DNA of 64,000 nt. It comes from Doris montereyensis (taxonomy: Eukaryota; Mollusca; Gastropoda; Nudibranchia; Dorididae). The DNA is taken from the NCBI GenBank assembly GCA_037039925.1, contig JAXRKP010001339.1:40001-104000 (forward strand). Reading direction: 5' to 3'. Position numbers and translations under genes: made by a program. This document shows, piece by piece, positions 37,967 to 49,442 of this stretch. Every line of letters starts with the position of its first letter. The first letter of the stretch is position 1. Below the pieces are notes generated by a model. That model saw only the letters and a list, made by a program, of their open reading frames with translations, was not told the origin of the DNA and did no database searches.

Positions 37967-38249
37967 ATTTCAGTTTCATTTGCTATTTGTGTCATTTTCC
38001 TGAAGTAGATATAATTAATGTTGCACAGAGGAAGAATGAATTGTTCAAGTCTACTTTTGTCAATGTTTGAGTTTTATGTTTTGTCTGAGAAGATGATTTC
38101 AATTTGGTTTCACCAAGCAAAAGATGGTAAAACTGACATGAGGTGTTGTGGCACAATCAATAGTGTAGTCAGTTTGTAATCACGAGGAAACTGCTAGCCC
38201 AGACTTTTCCCCACAATAGTGTACTCTGAGAAAAATGTATTTAACTTTG

Positions 38250-38330
38250 TTTTCCTCACTAACCTACAACCTTTTGGTGGAGAGGCTGACATCTTGTCTC
38301 TGGACCACTGAGTACCGTAGCAGAAGAAGT
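38250..38330 (-). mobile_element. SINE family A head fragment
   Basis: Minus strand copy of the tRNA-like head only: ACAACCTTTTGGTGGAGAGG followed by CTCTGGACCACTGAGTACCG. Confidence 0.65.
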
Positions 38331-38469
38331 GCACACGTAAAAAGTGAATGAAAGAAAAATAATGTAGTGTTGATCTTCAAGATTGAAACTTTAATGCGAT
38401 TAATATTTAATAACACATTACAAGACCATTAGCAACTGCTATATACATTGTAATTGTTATCTTTCTTGA

Positions 38470-38700
38470 TTTTTTATTGTTGTAAAATCTACCCAGCTGA
38501 TCCAGGTAGGTGGACCAATACCTAGTCCCATCAGAAACAGACAAGAAAAAGGAGGTCCCGTGTGCAGATCACAACACTGCACATTAGAGTTAAAGATCCC
38601 TTGGCTGTTTACCAGGCAGTCAGGGCGAAATTTTAGAAATAATCCTACCGCAAACCCCAAAGATCACCTCAGTTGTGGATGTGGGTCAAATCGAATTAAA
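38470..38700 (+). mobile_element. SINE family A copy, head lost
   Basis: Body and tail only: GATCCAGGTAGGTGGACC, AAAGATCCCTTGGCTGTTT, AGTTGTGGATGTGGGT. Just downstream of the CSTF2 3' end. Confidence 0.85.
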
Positions 38701-38719
38701 ATCACTGGTACTGATTGGT

Positions 38720-38815
38720 GGGTCTTTTTTTTTCTCCTTTCAGTTAAATTTTTCTCTTGTATTTTTTATCTTGCTGTTTCCTCTTCTCAATTCACCCTGC
38801 AATCATCACATAGAG
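38720..38815 (+). repeat. Family E copy
   Basis: TTTTATCTTGCTGTTTCCTC and TCAATTCACCCTGCAATCAT, directly after a family A SINE. Confidence 0.7.
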
Positions 38816-38922
38816 AGACAGTAACTTTCAATCAAGAAATGAAAACTAGGTTTGACACTACTAGGGAAGGTGTATTGTATTAAATTGTAATTCACCTCCC
38901 CTATTCCCTCTCAAACTCTCAC

Positions 38923-38924
<2 letters not shown>

Positions 38925-39016
<92 letters not shown>

Positions 39017-39029
39017 TTTTCTTTCTCTC

Positions 39030-39125
<96 letters not shown>
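38925..39125 (+). repeat. (CT)n microsatellite, ~200 bp
   Basis: Two pure CT blocks around an imperfect centre (39006-39050). Confidence 0.98.
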
Positions 39126-39128
<3 letters not shown>

Positions 39129-40091
39129 CTTTCTCATACTTTCATAAGGAGCAGCTATTGTAGCATGAAACATTTCACCAGGCCAAATCTCAACGTGTGG
39201 AGGGGAGGTAAAAATATGGTACTGCCAAGACTTCGTGTTTTAATCAAGCCATCATCGGCCTTCAGCCCAAACCTCACGTATGGACAGTAGGGGGCTTTTA
39301 CTTTTAGACACGGATTGTTTATTTATGTATTTATAAGTTATATTCAGTTGGGATTTTTTTCACAGCCAAAGACCTACGCCCAAGTCTCTTAACTCTTATC
39401 AAGTCGATATAGTTGATGATATAGTATTAATTTTACTACGTTATTTTCGTCAAGGTCAAACAATACAAAGCATTGTCTTTGCAGCGCGTGTTACATTAAG
39501 ATACTATACTACATGAAATACATGCAAATCTATTTTGTTCACGATAAGAAGAACAATCACCCCGATGCGTTATTGATAATAAAAAAACACAACCGAGTAC
39601 GAACAAGTATGCACGACAGACAAAAATTCAAATTGAAAAGAAAGTTAAGGTCAACGTTCCATATTTTATCTAAAAATGTCCGGGAGTGCAGATGGTAACT
39701 AACACGAACATGTGATAACAAATGACACACTTGCGACGTCACAGCAGCGATGTCGACAGCCACATCCAAGGCCGCCAAGAGAATTGAAATGTGACCGTGC
39801 AGGAATAGATCTTAGATCACCCCCCCCCGCGTGCTCAAACCAAGATCAAATGGACGCCCCCTCCCTCAAAGACCCCATTGGCACCGGGGCAATGCACCGG
39901 CTGGACACCTCTCGGTGGGCCTGGTCATATCCGGATTCCACGGCTGAGTGCGAGAGGGGGAGCTAGAATGATTGACAATTTAGCTTTCACTTTCATTTTC
40001 AGACAACGCAATTTAAAATGTTGTCGCATAATTTCAAATCAACTTTCCTCTTTACTCACTCTCCTTTCTTGTTTGTCCCGCCCTTCCCCAC

Positions 40092-40096
40092 TCTCT

Positions 40097-40172
<76 letters not shown>

Positions 40173-40220
40173 ACACACACACACACACACGCACACACAC
40201 ATACATACACACACAGACAC
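40092..40220 (+). repeat. (CT)n followed by (CA)n
   Basis: About 75 bp of CT, then CACACA with GCAC and ATAC variants. Confidence 0.97.
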
Positions 40221-40534
40221 ATTTTCTTTTGATTTAAATCTGACCTACTATGTCGCACGATTTGGAGAGATACGAGTTAGAAAGAAGATAAAATTCTAGT
40301 AACAAGTGTGTTAACTTTAATGATTTGCTTTGTATGCAGTCATCACCAATCAGCTTTATTCATACCATAGAGCTAATCTGGGGTTAACAGCCAAAAGGTC
40401 AAGGAACCTGTTACTGTCCCTAATGTCACGCTCACAAATGCATGGCCATTTTCACAACCAATGGTGCCCTGGTTAGAAAGACACAATAGCATTATACGTG
40501 ACAATGTATTCTAACTATATTATCATATTCATGA

Positions 40535-40812
40535 GTGGCGTCAGGGGTCGAGCGGCTAGGCTACCGGACTTGGGCATCATGAGGTCCCGGGTTCGAATCC
40601 TGGCAAAGCTAGCCCCTATGTGCATTCATTGGCAAAAACACTGAACACTCACTTTCTCCACTCGACCCATGTGCAAATGGGTACAAGCCACTAACCTGGG
40701 ACTAGCGTCCTGTCAAGGAGGCCATTGTTATCATCCATTCCGCTTCACGATATGGAGACCAGGATAAGCTCCGGCTCTGTGGGCTGTAATTGCCTTGAAG
40801 GAACTTCTTTTT
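40535..40812 (+). mobile_element. SINE family B copy
   Basis: Head GGCGTCAGGGGTCGAGCGGC with box B CGGGTTCGAATCCTGG, middle TGTGCAAATGGGTACAAG, tail TGGGCTGTAATTGCCTTGAA. Confidence 0.88.
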
Positions 40813-41144
40813 TATTCCTATAATATATTATCATACTATCTCTTTTTATGACATCCTAATTTATGGAGCAATTTTAGTATGTACACTTACAGGTACAACT
40901 AGATCGACACCCTTTTCTATGCGAATTTCCGGACTCAATAATGAGAAAAAAACACAACATCAACTACACAGACTCAACGTTCAAAGGCTCATTCCGGGCA
41001 TGTTGGCAACAGCCCAGCTCTGTGTACAGGTTCATAAGTCAATGAGAAAATCGAACGTCTGATGGATCATATCGGCAATTCTCTTTATTTAGCCTTTGAA
41101 AACATACACTGGGACAATGTGGACTAGACTAGAGAAGCAAAATG

Positions 41145-41430
41145 TCAATATCTCAACCAAAAGGTCGTGGGTTCAAACCCCCGCAGATTGAAAAGTTTTC
41201 TAGAATCTTTTTGGATAAAACTCCAACCCCTCTCCTCCCCACCCTGGTCCAGGTAGGTGGATTGACACCTAGTCCTATCAGAAACGGACGATAAAAGGGA
41301 GGTAGCTGTACAAATCATAACACTGTGCACGTTAAAGGCAACTTGGCTGTTTATTTACAGGGCAGTCCTGGCAAAATTTAAAAAGCCTACCAAAACCCCG
41401 AGATGACCTTAGTTGTGGATGTTTATGTGA
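41145..41430 (+). mobile_element. SINE family A copy
   Basis: Head CAAAAGGTCGTGGGTTCAAA, body TGGTCCAGGTAGGTGGATTG, tail TTAGTTGTGGATG. It runs into a family B tail at about 41448-41555. Confidence 0.85.
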
Positions 41431-41447
41431 GTAAAATAGTCAGACTA

Positions 41448-41555
41448 GCATCTTGGCCAGGAGGTGATGATTATCACATGTTCCGTTTCACGCTATTGAA
41501 ACCGGGATGAACTCCGGCTCTATGGGCCGTAACGGTTTTAAAGGAATTTAATTTT
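41448..41555 (+). mobile_element. SINE family B tail fragment
   Basis: TCAGACTAGCATCTTGGCC to GGGCCGTAACGGTTTTAAAG, directly after a family A copy. Confidence 0.75.
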
Positions 41556-42214
41556 ACTTACCTCCAAAAGTGGCTAACTTACTTGGAACAGATGAAACAA
41601 CCCTCGAGAAAATTTTCTTAACTCAGTAAAATCATAATTTTGAAGCTTGCTTTGAACACTAAAACTGTTTTTCTAGCATGGTCTCACTGCAACAGGGGAG
41701 AGGGCGGCTGCTGGGTGCTATTGGTGGGTCATACTTCATTCTTTTGACTCTTTCATGTTTCTGTCATCTTTCTATGTACTGGTACTTATAGCCTAGCATC
41801 GCCGCATAAAATGACGGACAGGATGCATTTCAATGAAACAAACAAACAAATCATCGACGATACCATTAGTAAATATATTGAATGAAAGTTTGAACGCGAA
41901 GGAAACAAATCGTATTATACTATACAACATCGTGTGAACAACAATGAAACTGAAAAGACAAATGGCAAGAAGTAGTACAAATTTTGTATCAGAAGAAGAA
42001 CGGGTGATTCGGGTTAAAGCTGTACCAGTACCAATGTACAATAAATAACTATACATGTATCATAAAAGTGATGATATGATATGTATATATTGTCGGGTGT
42101 GATTGGGCTGCAAAACCAACAACAATACAGAACAAAGGTTAAGTATAAAATATGTTTCAACTAATAACAGAGAGATACCAGATAGATAGGCAAAGAGGGG
42201 AAGTGAAGGGGAGG

Positions 42215-42364
<150 letters not shown>

Positions 42365-42957
42365 ACATAACATATATACCGGTACATAGAAGCTGAAAAA
42401 CATCTAGGAATATAGACAAGAACAATGTGAGGACAGAAACATTGTTGGGAATTTTCTCTTCTTCTTTTCTTTCTTTTAAAATTTGTTGTTGTTGTTGTTG
42501 TTGCTATTCCAAGTTTACATTTTCCACAACAAAGACAGTTTTTGTAGTTTTATAAGCCCTATAAAAAGATATAGGGATTTATAGAATAAAATACACAGAC
42601 ATCATAATAACAGGCTTCAATATTAGACCTTGTAATCACACACTTTCTGATCCCGTCTAATATCATATTTTCAATGAGTTTGAGCAAAAACCATAGATCT
42701 ATAAACTATTTGGTCTTTGATTTGAGTCAAGAAATAAAATAAAAAAAGGCCGAAGTCTCTTAAACTCCACTCTGACCGCTTAGACTACTAGAAGTCTTCT
42801 GTCTGTGTCCGGCGGAGAAAAGAGTTTAGTCCCTTATACGATTTTCTTTTAATCACATGACTTGGTGTGGACAAGATGGTGTTCCTGTTAGGCTTTGGCC
42901 AGGAATAATGTATAATTATGTGGTAGACAGTCACGACATAAAAGTTTGACATCTTAC

Positions 42958-43090
42958 AGATCTGCTTTCGATCTCCATCTTTTCCAACTTCAAGTAGGTT
43001 CCTTTCTTTCACCTTTCTGTGATTTTTGTTAACTCTTTGAGCCCTTGGGTCTATTCCATGTTTTGCCACAGGGTCATAGAAAGCTATGAT
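42958..43090 (-). CDS. Candidate orphan internal exon, function unknown
   Basis: The minus strand shows an acceptor (CATTCTCAG), 133 nt of open frame and a donor (GTAAGATG). The peptide is very basic: FYDPVAKHGIDPRAQRVN, KNHRKVKERNLLEVGKDG, DRKQI. Upstream and downstream exons were not found. It may be part of a gene or of an old transposon ORF. Confidence 0.35.
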
Positions 43091-43599
43091 CTGAGAATGG
43101 GGTACTTTTTTCTTTTAGCTATATTTTCCTTCATATGAGCCACAACTATAAAGTCTAGCATATATCAAATCAACCCCACTTGAATGGACCTTTTGACTAA
43201 CAAGAATAAGTTGGTATATTTTGAAAAAATCTTATGGTGCTAAGAAGATAAGTGTTATGCAATACAAAAACTGATTTCTTGAATTGTTATGATCCTTATC
43301 CAGAAGCTTGTGATAGGGCTATTTCACTCATCAGATATCAGTCTTCAATCAGGTAAAGTTCAAGTTTTAAGGAGTAAGCCATTTTTGAATTATAATCCAA
43401 TAATGAAGTCACATTACATCGAAAAAAACAAGAAAAAAAATGTTCACCTCTATCCACTACTTCCCATCTATCTATTGGTGGAGGCCGTCAGACAGCAGGT
43501 CTAGACCTATTAGTTGTTCCCCTAGGTCTTCCTCTTCTTCTATGAATATTTGCTAGTACGGAAGTAGAAGGTCCATTGATGGGAGATCTAGATCTAGAC

Positions 43600-45000
43600 C
43601 TTACAGCATGGGTGCCAGTAGTCGGTTCAAACCAGATTTCCGTTTTTGACAAATTCTGTCCAAAAAAAATCCGGTTTGGCGATGTTCTTAAAAAGTCGAA
43701 AATCTCCGTTTCGTCGTTTACGGTAAAAAAACATGTTAAAGTGACATGTCCACCTTTTCAGTGTATGGAACAGATATGGAAACCGGAAATCTCGTCTCTA
43801 ATCTCGATCGCAAGAATTGAAATAAAAATAGGCCTAATGCGCATGTCAATAAAACCAACACTTTTCATTCCTATTTTAAGCGTACACGCACATGTTTACT
43901 GTTTACATACACATCGATCTAGAATCTAGGCCTACTACTGTTGAGTTGTACTATTTCCATTCCTTTTTCTTCATTCACGTCGCCGGTTGTTTTGTGAAAC
44001 TTAGATCTAGATATCTAGAATACATGGATATTTTATGTGAATAATTAATAATTTGTGCAAAATGAAGTTCTTGGAGCCCAGTGACGCTAGCTTTGTCCCA
44101 GAATTGGATAAAACCAGAAAACAAATGGAGATGGCAGTGGTTGGATGAGGAAAATGATGACGGAGTGACATTCTGTGTATGGTGTCGTAAGATCAATGCA
44201 CCGGGATCATGTTTCTGGATTGTTTGTAACCGGACTTTGATTTACAGTAGAGCCTGAAAGAAAGCTCTGAAAGCACATTCAATTGATAGTGAACATAAAG
44301 AGGCTTCGATTTGTGTGCAAAAGTGTTATTCCTTGCCAGGTGATAGTGATAGGGATTCTCTGTGTAAATCTAGTGGATTAGGATTCAATTGGAAGTTGAG
44401 TGTGCAGGGCAGGGTGCAAGATGTTAAAGCTAGGTTGGTTGTTTTCTTGCTGAGCATTGTCTGCCTTATTCTATTTCATCCAGTATGTTAGACTTGTGAA
44501 GAAGTTAAGTGAAGACAGTGAGGCATTGTCTGCCACATCTATGGCACGCACATCTGCCACCTACACAATGACAATGGCATAGCTGAACACATGAAGGTGG
44601 AATTAAGTGAAAACTTGAAGTTGAAGGGACGTTTTTTTTTTCTATTAATGCAGATGAAGCCACCAACAATGCTGGCAATAAAGTTTTAACATGTGTTATG
44701 CCAATATTTCAATGATGATCAAGAGAGAGTTGTTGTGGAGTTGTTAGGCTCAAGAATAGTGAATTTGGCAACTGCTGAAAACATTTTAGAGGCTGTGAAG
44801 GACATGTTTGAGAACAGAGGTGTAGATGCAAGTCAAGTAGTTTCCGCCACAATGGACAATTGTAATGTGATGTTATGGTTGAGTGACTGTATCCCAATGA
44901 GGTCTAATATTGTGCATAAAAAACACGAACCGCAAGAACAAACACTAAAATCAATAGTGCATACAGTCAGTTGAACCAAAAAAGGAAGGAAAAATCTAAA
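43600..45000 (+). mobile_element. Second hAT-like transposase relic
   Basis: Broken plus-strand frames resemble a hAT/ZMYM-type transposase: DDGVTFCVWCRKI with KALKAHSIDSEHKEAS (zinc finger), INADEATNNAGNKVLTCVMP near 44650, and ENILEAVKDMFENRGVD then SATMDN (catalytic D region). Several stops interrupt it. Its 5' boundary may be the CATGGGTGCC motif at 43606, repeated at 46104. Confidence 0.6.
43604..43730 (+). repeat. Dispersed repeat, pair with 46100-46205
   Basis: CATGGGTGCC, CGGTTCAAACC, GACA(A/G)ATTCTGTC, CCGGTTTGGCGATGTTCT shared over about 105 bp with 46104-46205, same orientation. Possibly the ends of related hAT-like elements. Confidence 0.75.
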
Positions 45001-45019
45001 CGCATGAGAAGTTACATTG

Positions 45020-45612
45020 TACAATGTTGCGCGATTGGGAGAATTTTCAGGTTTGGCAAAATTGAAAATTTTAAGTTCAGGTTTCAGTAACCTTGGGTGC
45101 TGGCACACATGCCTTACAGATCTAGCTCTAATGGAGTCACTGCTGTCGGGACCAGAATCTGTAGATCTAGATCGAATTTTGTTTTCACCGCATTCTCCTA
45201 CAGCTGAACTATCCGAATCGGATTCACTTGAAGCAATAACTTCTTCATCACTGTCATTATCACCAACATTACTGTTAGAGATATTTGAGAACAAATTGAT
45301 AACTTCTTGGCGAGTGTAACGTCTTGAGTGTGAGGTAGCCATTGCTTTGTCAGTCAAGAAAGGCTTTCTTCAATCAAAATCCGCGCTGCTCGTTGTTTAC
45401 ATCACAATTTCCCCAATTTAGAGATCCCTCTAGAGCCTAATGCTTCAAAAAGAAAGCAAGATCGTATTGAAGAACTTCCACATTTTTATTAGTTAAATAC
45501 TGTTGTAAACGCATAAAAAGTAGCATAGTCTGCCGGCCGCAATGTGTGACCGCCGCTCATTTTGTCAAAACCATCAGCTGCAGTGTGCAGCCGGTCGGGT
45601 TCAAAGAGTTAA
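45020..45612 (-). mobile_element. piggyBac-like 5' relic
   Basis: The minus strand starts after TTAA (45609-45612) with CTCTTTGAACCCGACCGG. About 265 bp further it opens MATSHSRRYTRQEVINLF, followed by an acidic Ser/Asp-rich tract (DSDEEVIASSESDSDSS). TTAA ends and an acidic N-terminus are typical of piggyBac transposases. The catalytic core is absent, so the assignment is tentative. Confidence 0.45.
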
Positions 45613-46099
45613 ACTGAGTATCTAAACATCTGCCGTGAAAAGTTTATAATCTAGAAGATCAAAAATGATGAACCATGTCGATGTCCTTTATTCTCCATCA
45701 ATCCGTCCAATTCATCGTTATCATACCAATCTCCCAATCCAAGTAATCTCTTGTTGTGTTGTTATGGGTTATGAGCAATTTTCTCTTTGATTTTTTTGTA
45801 GTCTGTATGGATATATTTTTGGTGTTGTGCAAAGTTTGACGAACAAATCTCAATTGTGTGCAAATAAAATAGAAATCTAATATATTATATCTAGATCTTA
45901 GATATTTGAAATTTTGTGCGTGTTGTAGTTTTTCAACGGTGTGCTCAGAAATTTTACAACTTCTCCCTGGTGTGCGCTTGCACATGCGCACAACTTAGAG
46001 GGAACATTGTCTATGAGTTATCATGCATGGGAAGGATTTCGAACTTGGTCACATCAAAGGAACGGAGGCTAAAGACAAATGGAAGAGAGGAAGAAGTTC

Positions 46100-46205
46100 C
46101 GCATGGGTGCCGCTATTCGGTTCAAACCGGAATTCCGTTTTGACAGATTCTGTCAAAAAAAATCTCCGGTTTGGCGATGTTCTCAAATAGTCGAATTCTC
46201 CGTTT
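46100..46205 (+). repeat. Second copy of the 43604 repeat
   Basis: GCATGGGTGCCGCTATTCGG to GTCGAATTCTCCGTTTCACC; roughly 80% identical to the first copy. Confidence 0.75.
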
Positions 46206-49200
46206 CACCTAGAAAGAGACAACTGTATGTAAGTATTTTAGTGTTTTTGTAGTCACTTATACAGAAAACATGACATTAGTACAATTACATTGTACAATAT
46301 ACAAGAAAGTCGGAATTTTCATACTCAGGTCTGAAATGGTCGGAAATTGATGTCTTGGGTAGGAAAACAAGTAGGGAATGGGGCTCAGGTAGTAAAAACA
46401 GGGTTTCCATGCATCAGGAAATCCTTGAAAACAGAAAAAAAAATTTCCGGTCGAGAAAATACCAGGGGAAATGATATGTTGAGGACCAATATGAGAGAAG
46501 ATCATGGGAAATCAAAATAGACATGAACAATTATCGGCACCGCAGATAATATGAAAATGCAGGTTTTGTGAATAATGGGATCAATGGACTTGAATCAATT
46601 AATGAAGTCTAATTGATCATCCATTTTTGGTCATGCATGCTTTGACATGTTTGGTGATTCTTTCATGTTGAAACTAACGTCAGCAATCCAGATACCTTCT
46701 TTAAAATTGTAAAATTTGCCCAGGAAATTAGTATCAGATTTATTTTTTATCTTTTGCACACAAAGCTTTCAATACTTTCTGAACACACATTAGTTTTACG
46801 TAGAAGCGCGTTTTTTGCTTTATACAATACGAAAAAATCATGAACTGAATACCATGAGATATCTACGAGACCCAGCCTCGATCTGAGATCTTTAAATTTA
46901 ACTTTTACTCTGGAGAGAAATTAAGAATGCCGGAATATTTTGTTTTTGTTAAAAAGCCGCAAAAATAGACGATGATCGGACATCAGAAATTGTTGTATCG
47001 GAGGTTTTGTCGGTTGCATTAGCAAAACCTGGGCTTATCGTGAGACAGAAGTCCGGCAATCAATGATTTATTATGTTCTAATAAATAAAGACAAGATAAT
47101 TTACGGGAGGTTTAGAAGTCCATTACAATGATAGTGACTTTACGTCTCCACTATGTGTGTGTGTACAATATTACTAAAAAACGCATTTCAACGAGAGAGA
47201 GAGAAAATAATACTAATAGAATGTTTTGTGTGTTTAATTATCGATCGATAAAGACAAGTTTGTGCTAGCATGGGGCGTGTGTGACTGTAGATAGTTAGAG
47301 ATGACGGGAGTATAAGATTGGAGAGTCGGGGGAGAACAATTGTTCAAAAGCGCTTTCTTTTCGGCGAGGGTTTTGTTGCTGACCTATTGGCAAAAGGCAA
47401 ATCGCATCCTCAGAGTTTTATAAGAATAGAGTTTGAGCAGAATGGTACACATGATAAACCCGTAACACGTAATAAGGATATTAATGTACAATCACAGAAT
47501 TTTACAAAAACGGGACAAAACATTGGTTTTCATTTTCATCATCCACCGATAGCAGAATAGAGGTGGGGAAGGGGACACAGACTTCACATCTTGACAAAAG
47601 AGGGAAATGGGGATGAGAACTAGAAAGTCAGGAAATGTCCAAAAACAAGCGTTACGTCACTAAATAAACGCCAGGGAATCCTCGGTCGACGGACGCGAAA
47701 CGTAACATTACGTACTGGCGACTAGAATTTTCACAGATGCCCCTTGATTGAAAAACATGACTTTTAAAAGGAAGAGACAAGAGAAATAACGAATGTCTTC
47801 TAAGCTAACAGTGTAAAAAATATAACATGTATATTTTGGTGGGAAATGGGGATGGACCATTTTAGAAACCTGCCAAATGCGAATAAGAATGGCAATCATG
47901 TACTATAGTTTATTCTTTCATGTTGAAATAAACGATTCCGATTTTAGATCTACCATGAAGATTCCTGGAGAGATTAAGAATGCCGTATGTGTTTTATTGA
48001 AGAGAAGAAAGCATATTTTAAGTCAGAAGTAAGAATGCTAGACAGAATGTTTGTGTGGTGCGACGGTTGCATGTGTGTATTAATTGGAGAGTGGAGAGTT
48101 TTACGGCTGACCGAAAGGAGAGTTTAATAAGAATGGGTGGATGATGTTTTCATGCACGCACGGCCCGATAGCAGAATAGAGGTCAATTGAAAAAAACAAA
48201 ATAAGAGGCGAGATCTAGTTTTAACGAAGTCTTCTTTTTGATCCTGAGTATAAGTAATACTCGAGAGATTCCGGTTTTATTGAAAAAGAAAGAAAGAGGG
48301 GGGGGTGGTTGCCATAATGGAGGGAGGAGATGGGTATATTGTTTTATGGTTAAAATTAGTAAGTTTTTGACAGGAAGATTTATAATTGGCAGAGTTCAAT
48401 CAAGTTATAGAGAAAGCCTTCCAAACCTTATTTTCTCCTGGGTAGACTGAGTGAGTTTTTATACGTGGATATTGTCACTCTTGTGTTTGATTTATTTTTT
48501 GAAAGGAGATAAAAAAAACATTTAAAAAATTTTTTTTGCACTGTTTGCATGTTTTGTGAAATGATAGTGGTAGATCTATCAGCTATCAGAATTATTATTT
48601 TTCAGAAATGTGTGGGAAAATGCTGAAATTAGGTGAAATATTAATCCAAGTGAAACATTAAAGAAATGTGTTATCACTTTTCATTTCATTGAGATGCACT
48701 AAAAAGTCATTCACTTATATTCACTTATGATTTGAATTAACAATTTATAATAATGCATTGAAATCGGAAATATTTACGCTGTTCTCTGTTTCTAGCATCG
48801 GGGGAGTATTTCATTTCCCAGGTTGGATTTTTTGTTGAGGTAGGAAATTTTCAGTTGACTTTGTGCTGGACACCCTGACAATAGGTTATGCCTATGTTGT
48901 GCGTTTGGGGGCATTTTCAGGTTTGGCAAAATTGAAAATTTAAAGTTCAGGTTTCAGTGACCCATGAAGTTCCGTAGTCGGGCACAGCCAACAAGATAGT
49001 TTTTTTTTAAGGGGTGAGATAAAAAGCTTGAGCTTAGTTTTTGTGGAAGATACAAGGAAGGAAAGAAAGTTACAAGTAGAATTTATTGAGAGATTGCAGC
49101 AGTCTTCATGAGTGACTGAACACTGTAATGCGACTTTTTGGATCAAGGTGACATGGTGTGAGACTGAGACAGTGGATTGTGCGACATGAGAGAGGCATCG

Positions 49201-49423
49201 AAACCGACATATCAAAAGCGTGATATCATTGCTGAGTGTAATTATGCCTGTATTCAACCGTAACATAGCCATGAAAGAAAAGAAAATGGTGGACACATGG
49301 TCATTTGATGAATTGATCAATATGATCTAATCAGTTGTAAACAACTCTTTATAAATTCAGCAAATACACATGTTTAACAGTATAACTTAAGTTTACATAA
49401 ATATATTTTATTTTCCTTCATAG
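46206..49423. other. Region upstream of GDAP2
   Basis: Expected to hold the GDAP2 promoter and a 5' UTR exon, not identified. Segments near 46660-47570 and 47917-48185 look like a diverged, internally deleted duplication (TTTCATGTTGAAA, AGATTAAGAATGCCG-like, CGATAGCAGAATAGAGGT). A ~60-bp word at 45040-45100 recurs at 48905-48965. Confidence 0.5.
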
Positions 49424-49442
49424 TCACCAGTTGCCGGTCAAC

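Noticed and set aside
40550..40620. Possible functional tRNA gene
   Set aside because: The tRNA-like head has boxes A and B but runs into a SINE body shared with four other loci; no clean tRNA 3' end.
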